From NCBI GenBank assembly GCA_030374805.1, contig JARGSG010000189.1:2170001-2234000 (forward strand): a stretch of 64,000 bases of DNA. Reading direction: 5' to 3'. Numbering within the stretch: position 1 is the stretch's first letter; each line of letters opens with the position of its first letter. This DNA is from Gracilaria gracilis (taxonomy: Eukaryota > Rhodophyta > Florideophyceae > Gracilariales > Gracilariaceae). The position numbers and the translations under genes were made by a program. Under the pieces are notes generated by a model that searched no databases, was not told where the DNA came from, and saw nothing but the letters and a program-made list of their open reading frames with translations. Of this stretch, positions 16,917 through 27,769 are shown one piece after another.

Positions 16917-18962
16917 TCATCTCGCTGCTTCTTCCAGCTTCAATAATAACTCCGTAATCTGCTCCTTGTACATTTGTTTCACGTCAACAAGGTCGGCGTC
17001 TAACTCTGCTATTCGCTCCTCTCGTTCTCCCAGCAGCTCTAAGAGTGCTGAGTGCCGCTTTTGTAACTCAGCCAGTTCCTGTCTCAAACCCGGAGTATCA
17101 CCACTGTCCTTTCTAAGCTCTTCAATCTCCGCTGTGAGTTTGACTATGTCTTCCGCGAGTGCCTCTGTAGCGGTCTCTTTCCGTTTTAAGCGTGATTGCA
17201 AAGCAACAACTTCACCATCTCTCTTTCGCAAAGAAAGTTTGAGTTGGTCCATTGCGTATAGAACTCCTGAAGAATGTGGCTCTGAAAGAAAGTCTGCTGA
17301 CTCCGAGTTCTCGAAACTGAAGTTTGTCGACGAGAGGTTGTCTAAACTAGTAGATACTTGCACGGACATTGACCCGTTCATGCTTCCAGTACTTTGTCTC
17401 TTACTAGATGCTTGTATGTCTGAATTGCGTCTAGGAGTACTCCGCAGCTGAGATTCCAGGCTACCCAGTTGATCTCGTAAGCTCTCTTCTCGTTTGCTTA
17501 CTGATTCCAAGGCTGTAATATGTGCCACACGATCACGTGATAGTTCATGTTCTGCAGCTTCTTTGGCTTTGACAGCTCTTCGTAGCTGTTTCTTATTCTC
17601 CTCGACTTCGCGCTTGTGATCAAGGTCATCTTTAACGCATTTTTCACGAAGGTTCTCCAATTCGGAAACTGCCTGTGTCTGTTGCGCTTGCGCAGTTTTC
17701 ATTTGACTCTCCAATGTGATAACACGACCTTGAAGATTTCGGACTTGATCATTTAAGGCACGCTCACGCTTCTGGGATGCTTCAAGGGCGGCTTCTGCTG
17801 CTCGAAGTTGCTCAGATTGTGATCGTTCGACTGCTGATTTAGTGCGGTTTCGTTCAAGTGCTGCCGCTTGCAAGGCCTCAACCTGCCTCACCAAAGGTCT
17901 GGTGGCGTTCGGAATTGCAGCTACCAGTTCCTCATTTCTCGCCTTCAATTCTTCTGCAAGCCTTCGGCTTTCATCAACCTCATACCGAAGCTGATCTTCT
18001 CTGTGCCCAGAATCTTGGATGACCTTCGAAAGATGTGCTTGAAGTTCATGCATTGCATTGTTCATTGAATCTTGGGTGGCCTTCGCCTTCGCATTTACGG
18101 ATTCAATCGTGGCTTCACGCACTGCGTTCAGTTTGCGTGCTTGTTCTTCCAACGCAGTTGCTTGGTTCCTTCTCAATGCCTCCAGCTCGGTTCTTACCGC
18201 ATCCAGCGCAGCTGAGTTAGAGCTGCTCGCACGGGCGTCATTTTCCGCACGAGCTAGGCGTTCCTCTTGGGCAGTAAGTGCATCCCGAGATGCTTTCTCC
18301 GACTCTTCGAGCTGTTTTTGTCTTTGGTTGGCATTCTTGAGTTTGGCTTCATTCGTCGCGACAATGGCTCGCAGCTCTTCAATGTGAGCCTCTCTTTCCT
18401 TCAAATCCTTCTTTAGCGTCCTTGCGGTTGTTTCCTTTTCTGCAACTCGTTTAGATAGTTTTTCACCCTCTGCAAGTATCGCTTGTATTTGGCGTTCCTT
18501 AGCTTGCACATCATCCGTTCGAGAAGACTGTTGATCAGCGGAAAGGTGCAAATTGTCGCGTTCCCGTGTCAAAACGAACAACTTTCGTTCAGCAGCAGAA
18601 GCTCGTTGAAGCGCTTCGGTGACCTTATTACGCAGGATCTGCAAAGCCTCCGAATCTTTTTCGGAACGTTCTTCGGCGTTCTTGCTCTCGTTCTTGTCGT
18701 CTTTGTTTTCTCGTACATCTTGTACCGGTAGTGTTTTGCTGTCGTCTGGACGTGTCTGCTCAGGTTCTCCTTTTGCAACGACCCTTTCAGGAGAAGGATG
18801 TACCCGGGACGGTAAAATATCTGCAACGTCTTCCCATGCGTCATCCTCCCCAGCCCATGATGTCCAGCCCGCTCCCACTCGGTCAGTAGGTTTCGAGCTG
18901 TCATCTGCGTCCAGGTTCTTCATCGTATTCGAAGCTCCTTTTAAGAAAGTAGAAAGATCCAT
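16917..18962 (-). CDS. TMF1: Golgin TMF1 (TATA element modulatory factor)
   Basis: Encodes 681 residues, nearly all coiled coil from ~100 to 681 (continuous heptads rich in Glu, Lys, Ala, Leu). Two TMF signatures are visible: a central block IQAILAEGEKLSKRVAEKE (~160-180), the so-called DNA-binding region, and a C-terminal block LLELLGEREERIAELDADLVDVKQMYKEQI that ends the protein as in the family. The N-terminus has the WTSWAGEDDAWED motif common in TMF proteins. TMF1 is a Golgi tether that captures vesicles and binds Rab6 through its C-terminus. A Ser/Asn-rich gap near 530-570 breaks the coil. It is divergent from the TFIIIC subunit gene. Confidence 0.9.
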   Translation of the reverse strand: MDLSTFLKGASNTMKNLDADDSSKPTDRVGAGWTSWAGEDDAWEDVADILPSRVHPSPERVVAKGEPEQTRPDDSKTLPVQDVRENKDDKNESKNAEERSEKDSEALQILRNKVTEALQRASAAERKLFVLTRERDNLHLSADQQSSRTDDVQAKERQIQAILAEGEKLSKRVAEKETTARTLKKDLKEREAHIEELRAIVATNEAKLKNANQRQKQLEESEKASRDALTAQEERLARAENDARASSSNSAALDAVRTELEALRRNQATALEEQARKLNAVREATIESVNAKAKATQDSMNNAMHELQAHLSKVIQDSGHREDQLRYEVDESRRLAEELKARNEELVAAIPNATRPLVRQVEALQAAALERNRTKSAVERSQSEQLRAAEAALEASQKRERALNDQVRNLQGRVITLESQMKTAQAQQTQAVSELENLREKCVKDDLDHKREVEENKKQLRRAVKAKEAAEHELSRDRVAHITALESVSKREESLRDQLGSLESQLRSTPRRNSDIQASSKRQSTGSMNGSMSVQVSTSLDNLSSTNFSFENSESADFLSEPHSSGVLYAMDQLKLSLRKRDGEVVALQSRLKRKETATEALAEDIVKLTAEIEELRKDSGDTPGLRQELAELQKRHSALLELLGEREERIAELDADLVDVKQMYKEQITELLLKLEEAAR

Positions 18963-19422
18963 CTTGGTACCTTAGCGGGCCCAAGCATGACAAGTCGCCG
19001 CTTGAACTTCTGTTGAGTGTTGAAGAAGATATTAACACTTAGAGGCGTGGAACAGCAGTGACGGTCAGCACATCCGTGTCCTCATGAGGACGCTCAGGAT
19101 GCCATGGACATGTGCCACCAAAATCTGGGTCTCAAAATGGCTGGTGTCAGGAATCCTACAGTTACACGGTACAAATTTCCACCTAGCAAATGCACTTCCA
19201 GAAGTGCTTCTGTGCCACGTTCGAATATGAAGTGCATGCAGAATCTCAGATGCAGACTGCATTGCAGATGGCTCGTCTGCGCTCTCAGGGTCGTCCGTTG
19301 TTACTGTATATAATACTCAGCAAGTTTTACCCATCGAAGACACCGCGAAGCTTTTGATACAAGACTTCTTCACGATAGTAAAACGACATTTACCGCCCAC
19401 AGCCTGACTTTAAAAACAGATC
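18963..19422. promoter_or_regulatory. Divergent promoter between TMF1 and the TFIIIC subunit
   Basis: A 460-base gap. A TATATAA box at 19307-19313 faces the plus-strand gene, 110 bases before its ATG. No gene is seen. Confidence 0.5.
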
Positions 19423-19773
19423 ATGGTGGTCAGGCGAGGTGGAGTTACCAAAAAGAAGGTGCGTGTTCTGCTTCAGGTACCGGAAAATGTCGCAAAGCTT
19501 CTCAACGAATCAGACGGACAGGTCGCTCTTAAGGTATGTTGGGAGCGTTATCATCCGCACTTAATTTCCTGTTTGTCTAGCGAGCTTTCGACTAACAACA
19601 CTTAAAAGCTTGAGAGTATTGAACCACCCATACTCACCGTTGGCGACAAGCGTCTCGTAGGTCGCTTTGAAGATGTCATTGGTACTGACTTGATATTTGA
19701 TCGTTCGGAGAATGAGAATGCTGGTTTTATTGGAGGATGTACGAAGAGATTGATCTGCACGGAGGAGAAATGA
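19423..19773 (+). CDS. TFIIIC subunit 6-like protein (GTF3C6 family), two exons
   Basis: Exons 19423-19533 and 19609-19773 give 91 residues. The 75-base intron starts GTATGT, has an ACTAAC branch point at 19591 and ends AAAAG. The joined protein has the compact beta-barrel of the TFIIIC small subunit: VRVLLQVPENV, then VALKLESIEPPILTVGDKRLVGRFEDVIGTDLIFD. The 'GDxxLxGxFEDxxGTDLIF' core is the family hallmark. The subunit belongs to the factor that recognises A and B boxes of tRNA genes for RNA polymerase III. The last ~15 residues are uncertain, because a second intron (GT at 19739, AG at 19787) would instead give a basic tail ending at 19837. Confidence 0.75.
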
Positions 19774-20499
19774 TATGTATTCCGCAGTACGTACGCGTCT
19801 AAGGGCAAGACCAAGGCCTAGGCCTTCAACTACATAGCTCTCCAAGAAGCATTTGTGCATGTTGCGAATCTGTTGACAAAGAAGCGGAAGCAGCTTGTGC
19901 TGTAGCTGACTGAACGCCTCGAATGCTCTACGCTACACACTGGCAACCATCTCTTGTCGAGCAACGCCACGGATGGAATCATTCCAGGAGACGCTCTTGC
20001 GAGCCCTAATGCGTCTTGAAACACATGCCTAAGACTTTTAAGCACCCGAACATTAGGGCAATGTGATGAGTATCTGAACTGCTTACACGTAAGGTCTAGG
20101 GGGTCAGTTGGCTTGTCGCGTTTTGGGAGTCAAAACCTCAAGAGCTGGTGAGCAGAGCAGTGGGCAGGCACGATTATAGTGAATATAATGTTCACATCGA
20201 CAGACTACCCAAGAATATATGAATATATGAAGATCGATTACTTTTCAAGCTGGGAACGAACCCACCGCTAACTGTACAATACGAGTCGCAGATGAGGCTT
20301 GGAATGTGTTTGTTGATTAGTGCCTATCAAAAAAATACGCGTAGGTGTAACAGGTATGTCTTGTTCGTACAGCGAAAGTCGCGCGAGCGGAAAACGTCCT
20401 CAACGAGCAAAACACGTTTCTATATCGCTGTTTCGCTCCGAGCAACCGCGAGCTAGTTCAAATACCAAAAGGCGAGATCGCTTCGAAATGTTTTGCTTG
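19774..20499. other. Intergenic stretch, no gene seen
   Basis: Only short open frames without resemblance to known proteins. It may include the 3' end of the TFIIIC subunit gene if its second intron is real. Confidence 0.4.
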
Positions 20500-21540
20500 T
20501 CATGACGAGAGTCTTTGAAGACGTGTTAGAGTATCCGCAGCATTCGTTACAATCCAAGGGTGTTGCAAAACATGCTTTAGCGGTAGTCTCTTGGCAGGTT
20601 CTCTAACTAGCAAGCGCCCGATGAGGTCTTGTGCCATATCACTCATCGTACAAGCGGGGATTCTGTAATCAATCTTGACGATGCGGCGCTGCGTCTCTTC
20701 CTTATCCCCTGCGTCGAATGGGGCCCTACCAAGAATAAATTCGTATACAAGCACGCCCAGGGCCCACTGATCAACCCCGTGATCATGGGAACGGTTCAAA
20801 ATCATTTCAGGTGGGATATAATCCAGAGTGCCACACATGGTGGCTCGACGATCACTCGGCGCATGTACGCTCCATCCGAAGTCGGCAATTTTGATCTCAC
20901 CATTGATGCCGAGCAAAATATTCTCTGGCTTGATATCGCGGTGAATGACATGTTTGGAATGGCAGTAATCGAGGGCGTGCGCGACACATGCGGCATATGA
21001 GGCAGCCCGGCGCTCGTCAAAGTTGCTGTCGCGAAGATGCTTGTACAGCTCGCCTTTCGCGGCGTACTCGAGGATGAGAAAAACGCGGTTGTCATCGTAA
21101 AAGTAGCCAAACAGACGAAGGATGTTGGGATGTCGCAGATGAGATTGAATCTCGATCTCCCTTCGCAGCTGATGCTCGACCTTGCTCTTGAGCAGCTGCT
21201 CCTTGAACAGGACCTTTAGAGCAACGATGTACTTGGAGCGCTTCTCGCGAGCGAGGTAGACACTGCCGTACTTGCCCTTGCCGAGCGGCTTGCCAATTTG
21301 GAAGTCGCTTAGCTGCCAGGCACGCGGAGGGTCTGCGTAGGATGGGCCGCCGCCCATTGGGTATTCATGCGAAGAGGAACGGGGTCTGATTGGGTTTGCG
21401 GAGGGGATGTAGTTAGTGGCGGAGGTAGAGTTGTTGAAGAGCTTAGTGGAGACGTAGACGGGGGCGGTTTGGGGGTGGTTAGGAAGAGCGTTCTCTTTCC
21501 CTGGGGCGAGGGGGTCGCGGGCGTTGAAGTGGAGTGGCAT
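20500..21540 (-). CDS. Aurora-type serine/threonine protein kinase
   Basis: Encodes 346 residues from the ATG at 21540; the frame is open upstream but of low complexity there. The kinase domain spans ~80-335: glycine loop GKGKYG (87-92), lysine 109, HRDIKPEN (200-207), DFGWS (220-224) and the activation segment [16 protein letters not shown]. The DFGWSVHAP and CGTLDY signatures are diagnostic for Aurora kinases. Thr234 corresponds to the autophosphorylated T288 of human Aurora A, while the preceding Thr is Ala. A KEN motif (15-17) in the short disordered N-terminus fits destruction by APC/C at mitotic exit. Auroras act at centrosome, kinetochore and midzone in mitosis and cytokinesis. Confidence 0.95.
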   Translation of the reverse strand: MPLHFNARDPLAPGKENALPNHPQTAPVYVSTKLFNNSTSATNYIPSANPIRPRSSSHEYPMGGGPSYADPPRAWQLSDFQIGKPLGKGKYGSVYLAREKRSKYIVALKVLFKEQLLKSKVEHQLRREIEIQSHLRHPNILRLFGYFYDDNRVFLILEYAAKGELYKHLRDSNFDERRAASYAACVAHALDYCHSKHVIHRDIKPENILLGINGEIKIADFGWSVHAPSDRRATMCGTLDYIPPEMILNRSHDHGVDQWALGVLVYEFILGRAPFDAGDKEETQRRIVKIDYRIPACTMSDMAQDLIGRLLVREPAKRLPLKHVLQHPWIVTNAADTLTRLQRLSS

Positions 21541-21930
21541 GGCGAGGAGATCTGAGGGGGGGAGGGGGATGGGGGGATGGGTTCGGGAATGGGGATCGCC
21601 AGCAGGTGATGCTAGACACACTGGCACCGAGAACGAGACGGAAGCGGCGCATAAATGGGCTAAATGCGACGCGAAGAAGACGCGTGGGCAGCAGGCCGAA
21701 ACCGCGAGCATGAACGGATACGAGCGTGGCGGAGGTGGGTGCTCGTAACGGTAGCGTGGCGCGCACGCGCCGTAACGGCGCGTCAACGCTCGCCAATCGC
21801 ACCGTTTCGTTTGAAACGGGTGTCCCAAATTGCGGCGCCCATTTAAATCGCGGTCACTTGTCATCAACCGCCCGCTGCCGCTGCCGCTGCCGCTGCCGCA
21901 CGCGACCGTCCGCGACCGTCCGCCGCACCG
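21541..21930. other. Upstream region of the Aurora gene
   Basis: 390 bases between tandem minus-strand genes, including a GCTGCC hexamer repeat at about 21871-21900. An unspliced open frame continuing the Aurora gene upstream is most likely leader, not protein. Confidence 0.35.
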
Positions 21931-23979
21931 CTAGCGCCCTGCGCGTCCGCGTTGCTGCGCCAGGAACAGCTTTGCCCGCAGCTGCAGCGTACGCTCGTCT
22001 TCATCCCCCACATCCCCGTGGTCACCCTCCCCGCCCTCCATCGCGGCCGCGTGTATCGCCGCCCGCGCTGCCTCCCTACGCGCGCCGTCTCTGCTCCCCT
22101 CCTTTCGCACGCCCGTCCCCCTTCCATCAGCCACTACTCGCGTCGAGTTCGCCCGTTTCAGTTCCCTGCTCAGCGTGTTCACTGCGCCCACGTCTCGAGA
22201 CCGCAGAGCGCGTGCTGCACGTTCTACCACTTCCACGCGAACCTCCCGAGGCCGCATCCGCAGCAACCCCTTTCCAATCATGTTCATAGTCTCGATCAGC
22301 CCCTCCTGCACGTCGTGCATGCTCAGACTTGCCTCCTCCTTCACACTCTTTGCGCACATGTCCACTAGCGTTGCGCAATAAGTCACTGCCGGTCTCACGA
22401 GCATACGCCCCACAACCGCCTCTTTGTCGCTCTCGATATTCAGAATCCCCCCCAGGCTGCGACTCACCATGCTTAGCTCATCGCACATAGCAGTCCCGGA
22501 CTGATACGGCCCCTCTCTCCAGTTTGCTGGTATCGCACAAGCGAGCGTCTTTGCTCGGTCCAGTAGCTGCCGCTCTGCCTCTTGCATAGGCGTGTGCAAG
22601 TCTTTCTGCAACATCGTGTTTATCCGACTTTGAAACACTGACAACAAGCTACTTTCGCTCGTTTTCAGCGGTTGATCCGTCGGTTCACGCCTCTCCTGCG
22701 CAGCTTCAACCATGCTCAAAATCGTAATTGGGTCCGCCTTACAAACCTTCATCACAACCGATCTCACAAATTCTTCATACACCTTATCGGACTGCTCCAA
22801 AATCCACAGCAGAAAGGCGGAAGAATTGTGATCATCAGCGAATGATAACAATGTGTAAATCTTATGCGCTCGCCGAAACAAGGACAATGTCTTGTTCAGG
22901 ATAACGTTTAAATAGCGCGGTGCCGCATCGTGTGAATGTGTGGCAGCATGTCGCAACTCAGCGAATAGATCCCGTCTCATATCCTCCAAAACAACAGCTC
23001 TGGCTTGGTGTCCAGCATCAAGAGTCTTCAACAGGCCCCCGTATGTCTCCGCCGCTTCTGGCGTACTGGAACATAGTGACGCTAATTCCGTGACCAGCTC
23101 ATGACGCAGGTAGAGGAACTTGGTTCGCACTCGAAAAGGCATCTTCGAGCTGGCTGCACTTAATCGCGCAATCGCTAACACGCTGTCTTCGTACCTTTTC
23201 TCAGTCATAAACCCCTCTAAATCCCATAGGCGTTCTGTGAGCTGCATTTCAGCAAGAGAGCGGTCCCCATCCTTATCAATGTCGCTGTCAAACTTGTTAT
23301 CCAGTAAGCCCTCAAAGCGAGCATGTCGCGCGAGAGGCAGCGTTTCCGCGAACTTCATCGCGTCTTGAACCTCATTTTGTACCTCCTGCAAAACGTTTGT
23401 GAGTTCCCCGATCTGAGTATTAACGATATGGGCCAGTTGCTGAGCCGCTCGGACGTCTTCGTTCTTGACCGCCGCCTCTGATAAGCTAACCGCTTTTAGA
23501 ATATCTCGCTCATGAATGCTCTGAAAATCCGCTTCTGGATCATACGAACGCTTCCACAAAGAACTTCTCTTTCTTAAGGTGCTTGCGGAGCTATATGAAG
23601 CTGGCTGGCTTGTTATGTCAATATTTGACTTTGTGCTTTCGTCTTCTCTGCGGGGTCGATCATGATTCTCGCTTGGCGAAAGAGCTACTGGTACATCATC
23701 GTTGAGGAACGGGTCGCGTGACGCATGCGTAGAAGGCAAAGAAGAGAATGAATCATCATTTCGTTTGAGAGGAGGCGGTGGCAGCGGGACTTGGTGCGGA
23801 ATTTCATCCTCTTTGGATTTACGACGTGGAAAGAGATGGAACGGCTTTTGCAGGAGATCAATGGAAATATTGCGGAAAACGCCGGGTTGACGCTCCTCTT
23901 GAATGGATGCCTCAAACGGGACCCGACGTCGTCGACGAGAGCGAAGACGGTCGCGTACACCCCGAAGCATTGAAGGCAT
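21931..23979 (-). CDS. Exocyst complex subunit Exo84
   Basis: About 682 residues from the ATG at 23979; an upstream in-frame ATG at 24267 would add 96 residues of unconvincing sequence. The N-terminus is basic and disordered. A coiled-coil region follows (AVSLSEAAVKNEDVRAAQQLAHIVNTQIGELTNVLQEV), then the Exo84 C-terminal rods. The ERLWDLEGFMTEKRYEDSVLAIARL block corresponds to the conserved xLDxLIAxRRFExAVxLI motif, and NSSAFLLWILEQSDKVYEEFV to the cullin-repeat-like helices. Exo84 is a subunit of the octameric tether that docks secretory vesicles at the plasma membrane. Animal and fungal proteins of similar length carry a PH domain, which I do not see clearly here. Confidence 0.72.
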   Translation of the reverse strand: MPSMLRGVRDRLRSRRRRRVPFEASIQEERQPGVFRNISIDLLQKPFHLFPRRKSKEDEIPHQVPLPPPPLKRNDDSFSSLPSTHASRDPFLNDDVPVALSPSENHDRPRREDESTKSNIDITSQPASYSSASTLRKRSSLWKRSYDPEADFQSIHERDILKAVSLSEAAVKNEDVRAAQQLAHIVNTQIGELTNVLQEVQNEVQDAMKFAETLPLARHARFEGLLDNKFDSDIDKDGDRSLAEMQLTERLWDLEGFMTEKRYEDSVLAIARLSAASSKMPFRVRTKFLYLRHELVTELASLCSSTPEAAETYGGLLKTLDAGHQARAVVLEDMRRDLFAELRHAATHSHDAAPRYLNVILNKTLSLFRRAHKIYTLLSFADDHNSSAFLLWILEQSDKVYEEFVRSVVMKVCKADPITILSMVEAAQERREPTDQPLKTSESSLLSVFQSRINTMLQKDLHTPMQEAERQLLDRAKTLACAIPANWREGPYQSGTAMCDELSMVSRSLGGILNIESDKEAVVGRMLVRPAVTYCATLVDMCAKSVKEEASLSMHDVQEGLIETMNMIGKGLLRMRPREVRVEVVERAARALRSRDVGAVNTLSRELKRANSTRVVADGRGTGVRKEGSRDGARREAARAAIHAAAMEGGEGDHGDVGDEDERTLQLRAKLFLAQQRGRAGR

Positions 23980-25453
23980 GTTCAATGGAAAATGAGTGGC
24001 AGTCGTATGTAGTCCTACTAGATAACGGTTTCCACCCAGAATGTGACTCTGTAGTTGTTCGTTGCATGTAAGCTCACCGAGAGAAGCTCTATGGCTGTCC
24101 TTAGGAACCCAGCTGAGTAATAGCGTGACCGCGCCGTCGCCTTCTTTTTTATGGTCGTTTCGGAGTGGTGCGAGGTGTGATGAAGTATCTAAACTCCAAG
24201 AGCTTCTTCGCTCGAAGCATGTGAGGAGTTTCTTGGTCGCGCTATAGGCAGTTGTAGGCGACGGCAATCAGGCACTGTCGATGTGCACCTTCGTGTTCAG
24301 GCACGCGCATTCGTTCCTTCTTTTGATAAAGCAATGCACGTAATACACGTATGGAACGAAACCGTCTGGTTTCCCGAAGGGTACGTATTTTTAGCATCGG
24401 TCGACGGTTTTGGCTGATCATTCTATGTTGTCTTCAAGGTATGGGTGGCCCGCCGGGCCCCGCCGGGCTGGTCGTCAAGCTGACGACGTTAGCAGGTTGA
24501 TCACCCCAATCGGATCAGTGGTGATGGTGTTTGGGAGCGCCAGTTTACCTGTGCCACCTGCCAGGGGCAAGCCCCAGCAGAAGGACAACATTTTCAAGAA
24601 ACAGCCGAAGTGGCATTTATTGCCATCCCAAAGCTGAACCGATTCGACAAAATGCTACAAGAGGCCAAACGGGCATATTTGTTGTCCTTTTCAGCTTCAC
24701 TCATTCAGTGTCCAAAACTCTATATCTCTTAGAATGAACTTAAACTCAAGTTTCGAGAAGATTTGGCGACGAGATAATAGGCTGGAACACGTATGCGTGA
24801 CGCAATGAAACCCAATCAGGACAACATTCCAAACCTACGCAATGACGTCGGGCTGCTTTCTGAAATGTTTCTACAATGCATCTCGAAGCTAGATGAACAA
24901 TCAGCTGAAGGCGATGTTCTTGTCACTCATGGCAAACCAATACGTGGTCTGGTTGCAACTGTGCATTGAACTCATAATCTCTAGTCTTCATATCGATGCA
25001 ATCCATTCGGCCAGTGTATTCCTGGCAGTCATTTCCTGACGGCACAACCGAGCAGTGCCTTCACCGACTGGCCTTTTAGTATGGTTGACACTCCAATCTT
25101 AGCGGAGACGACATTCCTACAAAATCTCGTTTGCCGCCGCAGTCGGCTTCGCTGTCACAAAACTCCACTGATCTCGATACGCGATGACCCGTCTTAATTT
25201 GCTGGTTTGGCCAACCATTCACGAAAACCCAGCCCACCCTGTTAAAGGGTATCATCTCGCGTCGAGAGGGTTGCATCCAGTTCCGTTTTGTTGTAAGCTA
25301 TACCTTGTTCAGCGATAATACCGCTGACTCCCCACGAAACACAAACAGCAACATTTCAGGGCCGAACCGGACGTAATGCGCATAGAATGGGGGGTTTAAA
25401 AAGCCAGATATGATCCCATCTTTCTATTCAGAGCCCCAAGCAGCAATACCCTT
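23980..25453. other. Intergenic region with one short unassigned frame
   Basis: Holds the possible 5' extension of Exo84 up to 24267 and, at 24793-24969 (+), a 58-codon frame starting MRDAMKPNQDNIPNLRNDV that looks helical but matches nothing I know. No other coding signal. Confidence 0.35.
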
Positions 25454-27322
25454 CTAGTAAGTCACTGCACCTTCACTTGCAGACGAAACGAGCTTGGCAT
25501 ACTTCATCAGAACTCCTCTAGTACGTTCCTTAGGATACGGGGTCCATGATTTTCTTCTCAGTTCCATTTCCGCATCATCAATCTCAACCGTTAGCAGCTT
25601 CTTTCCCGGTTCCAGGCGGATTATATCTCCCTCCTTCAGCAGACCAATTGGACCCCCAACAGCTGCCTCTGGAGAAACATGACCAACCATGATACCATGA
25701 GTACCACCAGAGAAGCGACCGTCAGTGATAAGCGCAACGGTCTTTCCGAGACCGGCTCCCATTATCGCAGCAGATGGGGAGAGCATTTCTCTCATACCAG
25801 GTCCACCGCGCGGTCCCTCCTGGCGAATAACGACCACATCGTTATCGACGATCTTTCCGGCTAGGATCGCATTCAATGCATCTTCTTCGCTTTCAAACAC
25901 GCGAGCAGGCCCGCGATGCAGCTTCAACTCCTTTCCGGAAAGCTTAATGACGGCTCCCTCTGGTGCCAAATTTCCTCTCATCACTACAATGTGATTTCCA
26001 GGAGGGGCGTACGGCTCCTCCAACTTTCTGATTATGTCTTGAGTGGCGGGCAGGCTAGGCACGTCCGCCAAATTCTCCGCTACAGTCTTTCCAGTGACGG
26101 TCATACAATCGCCGTGCAGCAGGCCGTTGTCCAGTAGATACTTCATGACCAAAGGAACCCCACCAATCTTCTCAAGATCAGCCATTGTGTACCTTCCAAA
26201 TGGTTTAAAGTCTCCGATGAGAGGGACTCGTTCACCGATAGCATTAAAGTCATCAATTGTGAGGTCAACTTCTGCCTCGTGTGCAAGAGCAAGACAATGC
26301 AGTACAGCATTAGTACTACCGCCAAGAGCCATACAAACAGTGAGCCCATTGTCAAAAGCTTTTCTCGTACAAATTTGCCTACTTGTAATACCACGCTCCA
26401 TACAAGTAAATAATGCTTCAACACTGCGGACGCAGTCGCCCACCTTATCCTTGCTGATGTTATTCTGGCGATCCACGGCCGTGTGAGCTGCCGAGTACGG
26501 AACGCTCATTCCCATAGCTTCGATGATACTGGACATGGTATTGGCAGTGAACATTCCACCACAGCTACCACTTCCCGGACAGGAGTTTCGCTCAACCCTT
26601 CCTAATTGTGCATCGTCGATCTTTCCAGCTGAATGCGCCCCAATAGCTTCGAAGGCGGAAATAACGGTAGTGTCGACGCCGTCCAGGTTACCCGGAAGAA
26701 TGCTACCTCCATACAACATGACACCAATGGAATCGTTCCTGAGGATTGGCATGAGTGCACCTGGAATGCTCTTGTCACAGCCACCAATTGTCACCATACC
26801 GTCTGCAAGATAGCCTTCATGCATGGTTTCGATGCAGTCAGCAATGAGGTCTCGTGAAACAAGTGAATAGCGCATGCCACTGGTTCCCATGGTCTCTCCA
26901 TCAGAAATGACAGGGGTGCCAAACACGAAGGCCTTTCCACCCGTTTTCTCGACCTCACGTTGAAGAGCTTCACCAAGCACGTTGATATGGGCATTGCACG
27001 GGGTTGCATTAGTGTGAGTACAGGCGATTGTGATGATTGGCTTTCCGAAATCCTCGTCTTTGAAATCAACGGCACGCAGCATGGCGCGGGCTGCAGTGCG
27101 TTTGTTCCACTCTGGTGTCCCTGGCTCACTGCCAACCAGAGAAGAGGATCGGGAACGCAGACTGTGAGAGTTGGCCACAGTCATCGTGGGCGTACTGGAG
27201 CGGACGGGCACGATCCTTTTCCGGAGTACATTGGGAGGGTGGGAGGAGATGGAAGATTGGGAGACCGGTGTGAAGGAAGTGGTGGAAATAGGCGACGATG
27301 CAACGAAGGCGTGGGAGGCCAT
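25454..27322 (-). CDS. Dihydroxy-acid dehydratase, plastid-targeted
   Basis: Encodes 622 residues with a ~60-residue Ser/Thr/Arg-rich transit peptide, then a complete IlvD/Edd-family enzyme. It dehydrates 2,3-dihydroxy-isovalerate and 2,3-dihydroxy-3-methylvalerate to the keto acids of valine, leucine and isoleucine synthesis. Cys109 (TPCN), Cys182 (GGCDKS) and Cys254 ([12 protein letters not shown]) are the three ligands of the [2Fe-2S] cluster. The signature [10 protein letters not shown] and the C-terminal [12 protein letters not shown] motif are intact. The spacing of the cluster ligands fits the [2Fe-2S] plant and mycobacterial type rather than the [4Fe-4S] bacterial type. It is divergent from the MRM1-like gene across 447 bases. 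Confidence 0.97.
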   Translation of the reverse strand: MASHAFVASSPISTTSFTPVSQSSISSHPPNVLRKRIVPVRSSTPTMTVANSHSLRSRSSSLVGSEPGTPEWNKRTAARAMLRAVDFKDEDFGKPIITIACTHTNATPCNAHINVLGEALQREVEKTGGKAFVFGTPVISDGETMGTSGMRYSLVSRDLIADCIETMHEGYLADGMVTIGGCDKSIPGALMPILRNDSIGVMLYGGSILPGNLDGVDTTVISAFEAIGAHSAGKIDDAQLGRVERNSCPGSGSCGGMFTANTMSSIIEAMGMSVPYSAAHTAVDRQNNISKDKVGDCVRSVEALFTCMERGITSRQICTRKAFDNGLTVCMALGGSTNAVLHCLALAHEAEVDLTIDDFNAIGERVPLIGDFKPFGRYTMADLEKIGGVPLVMKYLLDNGLLHGDCMTVTGKTVAENLADVPSLPATQDIIRKLEEPYAPPGNHIVVMRGNLAPEGAVIKLSGKELKLHRGPARVFESEEDALNAILAGKIVDNDVVVIRQEGPRGGPGMREMLSPSAAIMGAGLGKTVALITDGRFSGGTHGIMVGHVSPEAAVGGPIGLLKEGDIIRLEPGKKLLTVEIDDAEMELRRKSWTPYPKERTRGVLMKYAKLVSSASEGAVTY

Positions 27323-27769
27323 ATTGGCGCGCGATGAAAACGCCAGAAGACTGAGACGAACTGTTGTGCTCGATCCGCAGGAAAGGCAAAAAAAAGTAGC
27401 ACGGGATGAAGTGGCTGGCGATGCCGTTATGGATGTGCTTATGTCTTCGTATTTATAGTGAGTGAAGCGCGCGTGCGATGCGGATGTTGAAGTTGCGACT
27501 GCTCGAAGAGATCTTCGGCTGTCGGTCGGGGATCAGCACGGACGAGATAACTTTGAGAGCAGCACAGTATCTATGATACGTGTGTAAAGCTTTTGCTCGT
27601 TTTTTACGTTAGTGCGTATGCTTACAGAAGCTAATAGTCTCATATTTACTGTTGATCTCTCAGGGCCCCGAGCGCGTCGACGACGGCAGGTGACAAGTCG
27701 CACACATCTGTCCGCGACGACGACAACGCTCTGCCAGGGTAGCCGCTCCTGTCGCCGCACATCAGCCAT
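27323..27769. promoter_or_regulatory. Divergent promoter, dehydratase and MRM1-like genes
   Basis: 447 bases with no clear TATA box and no coding signal; short in-frame openings are shadows. Confidence 0.4.
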
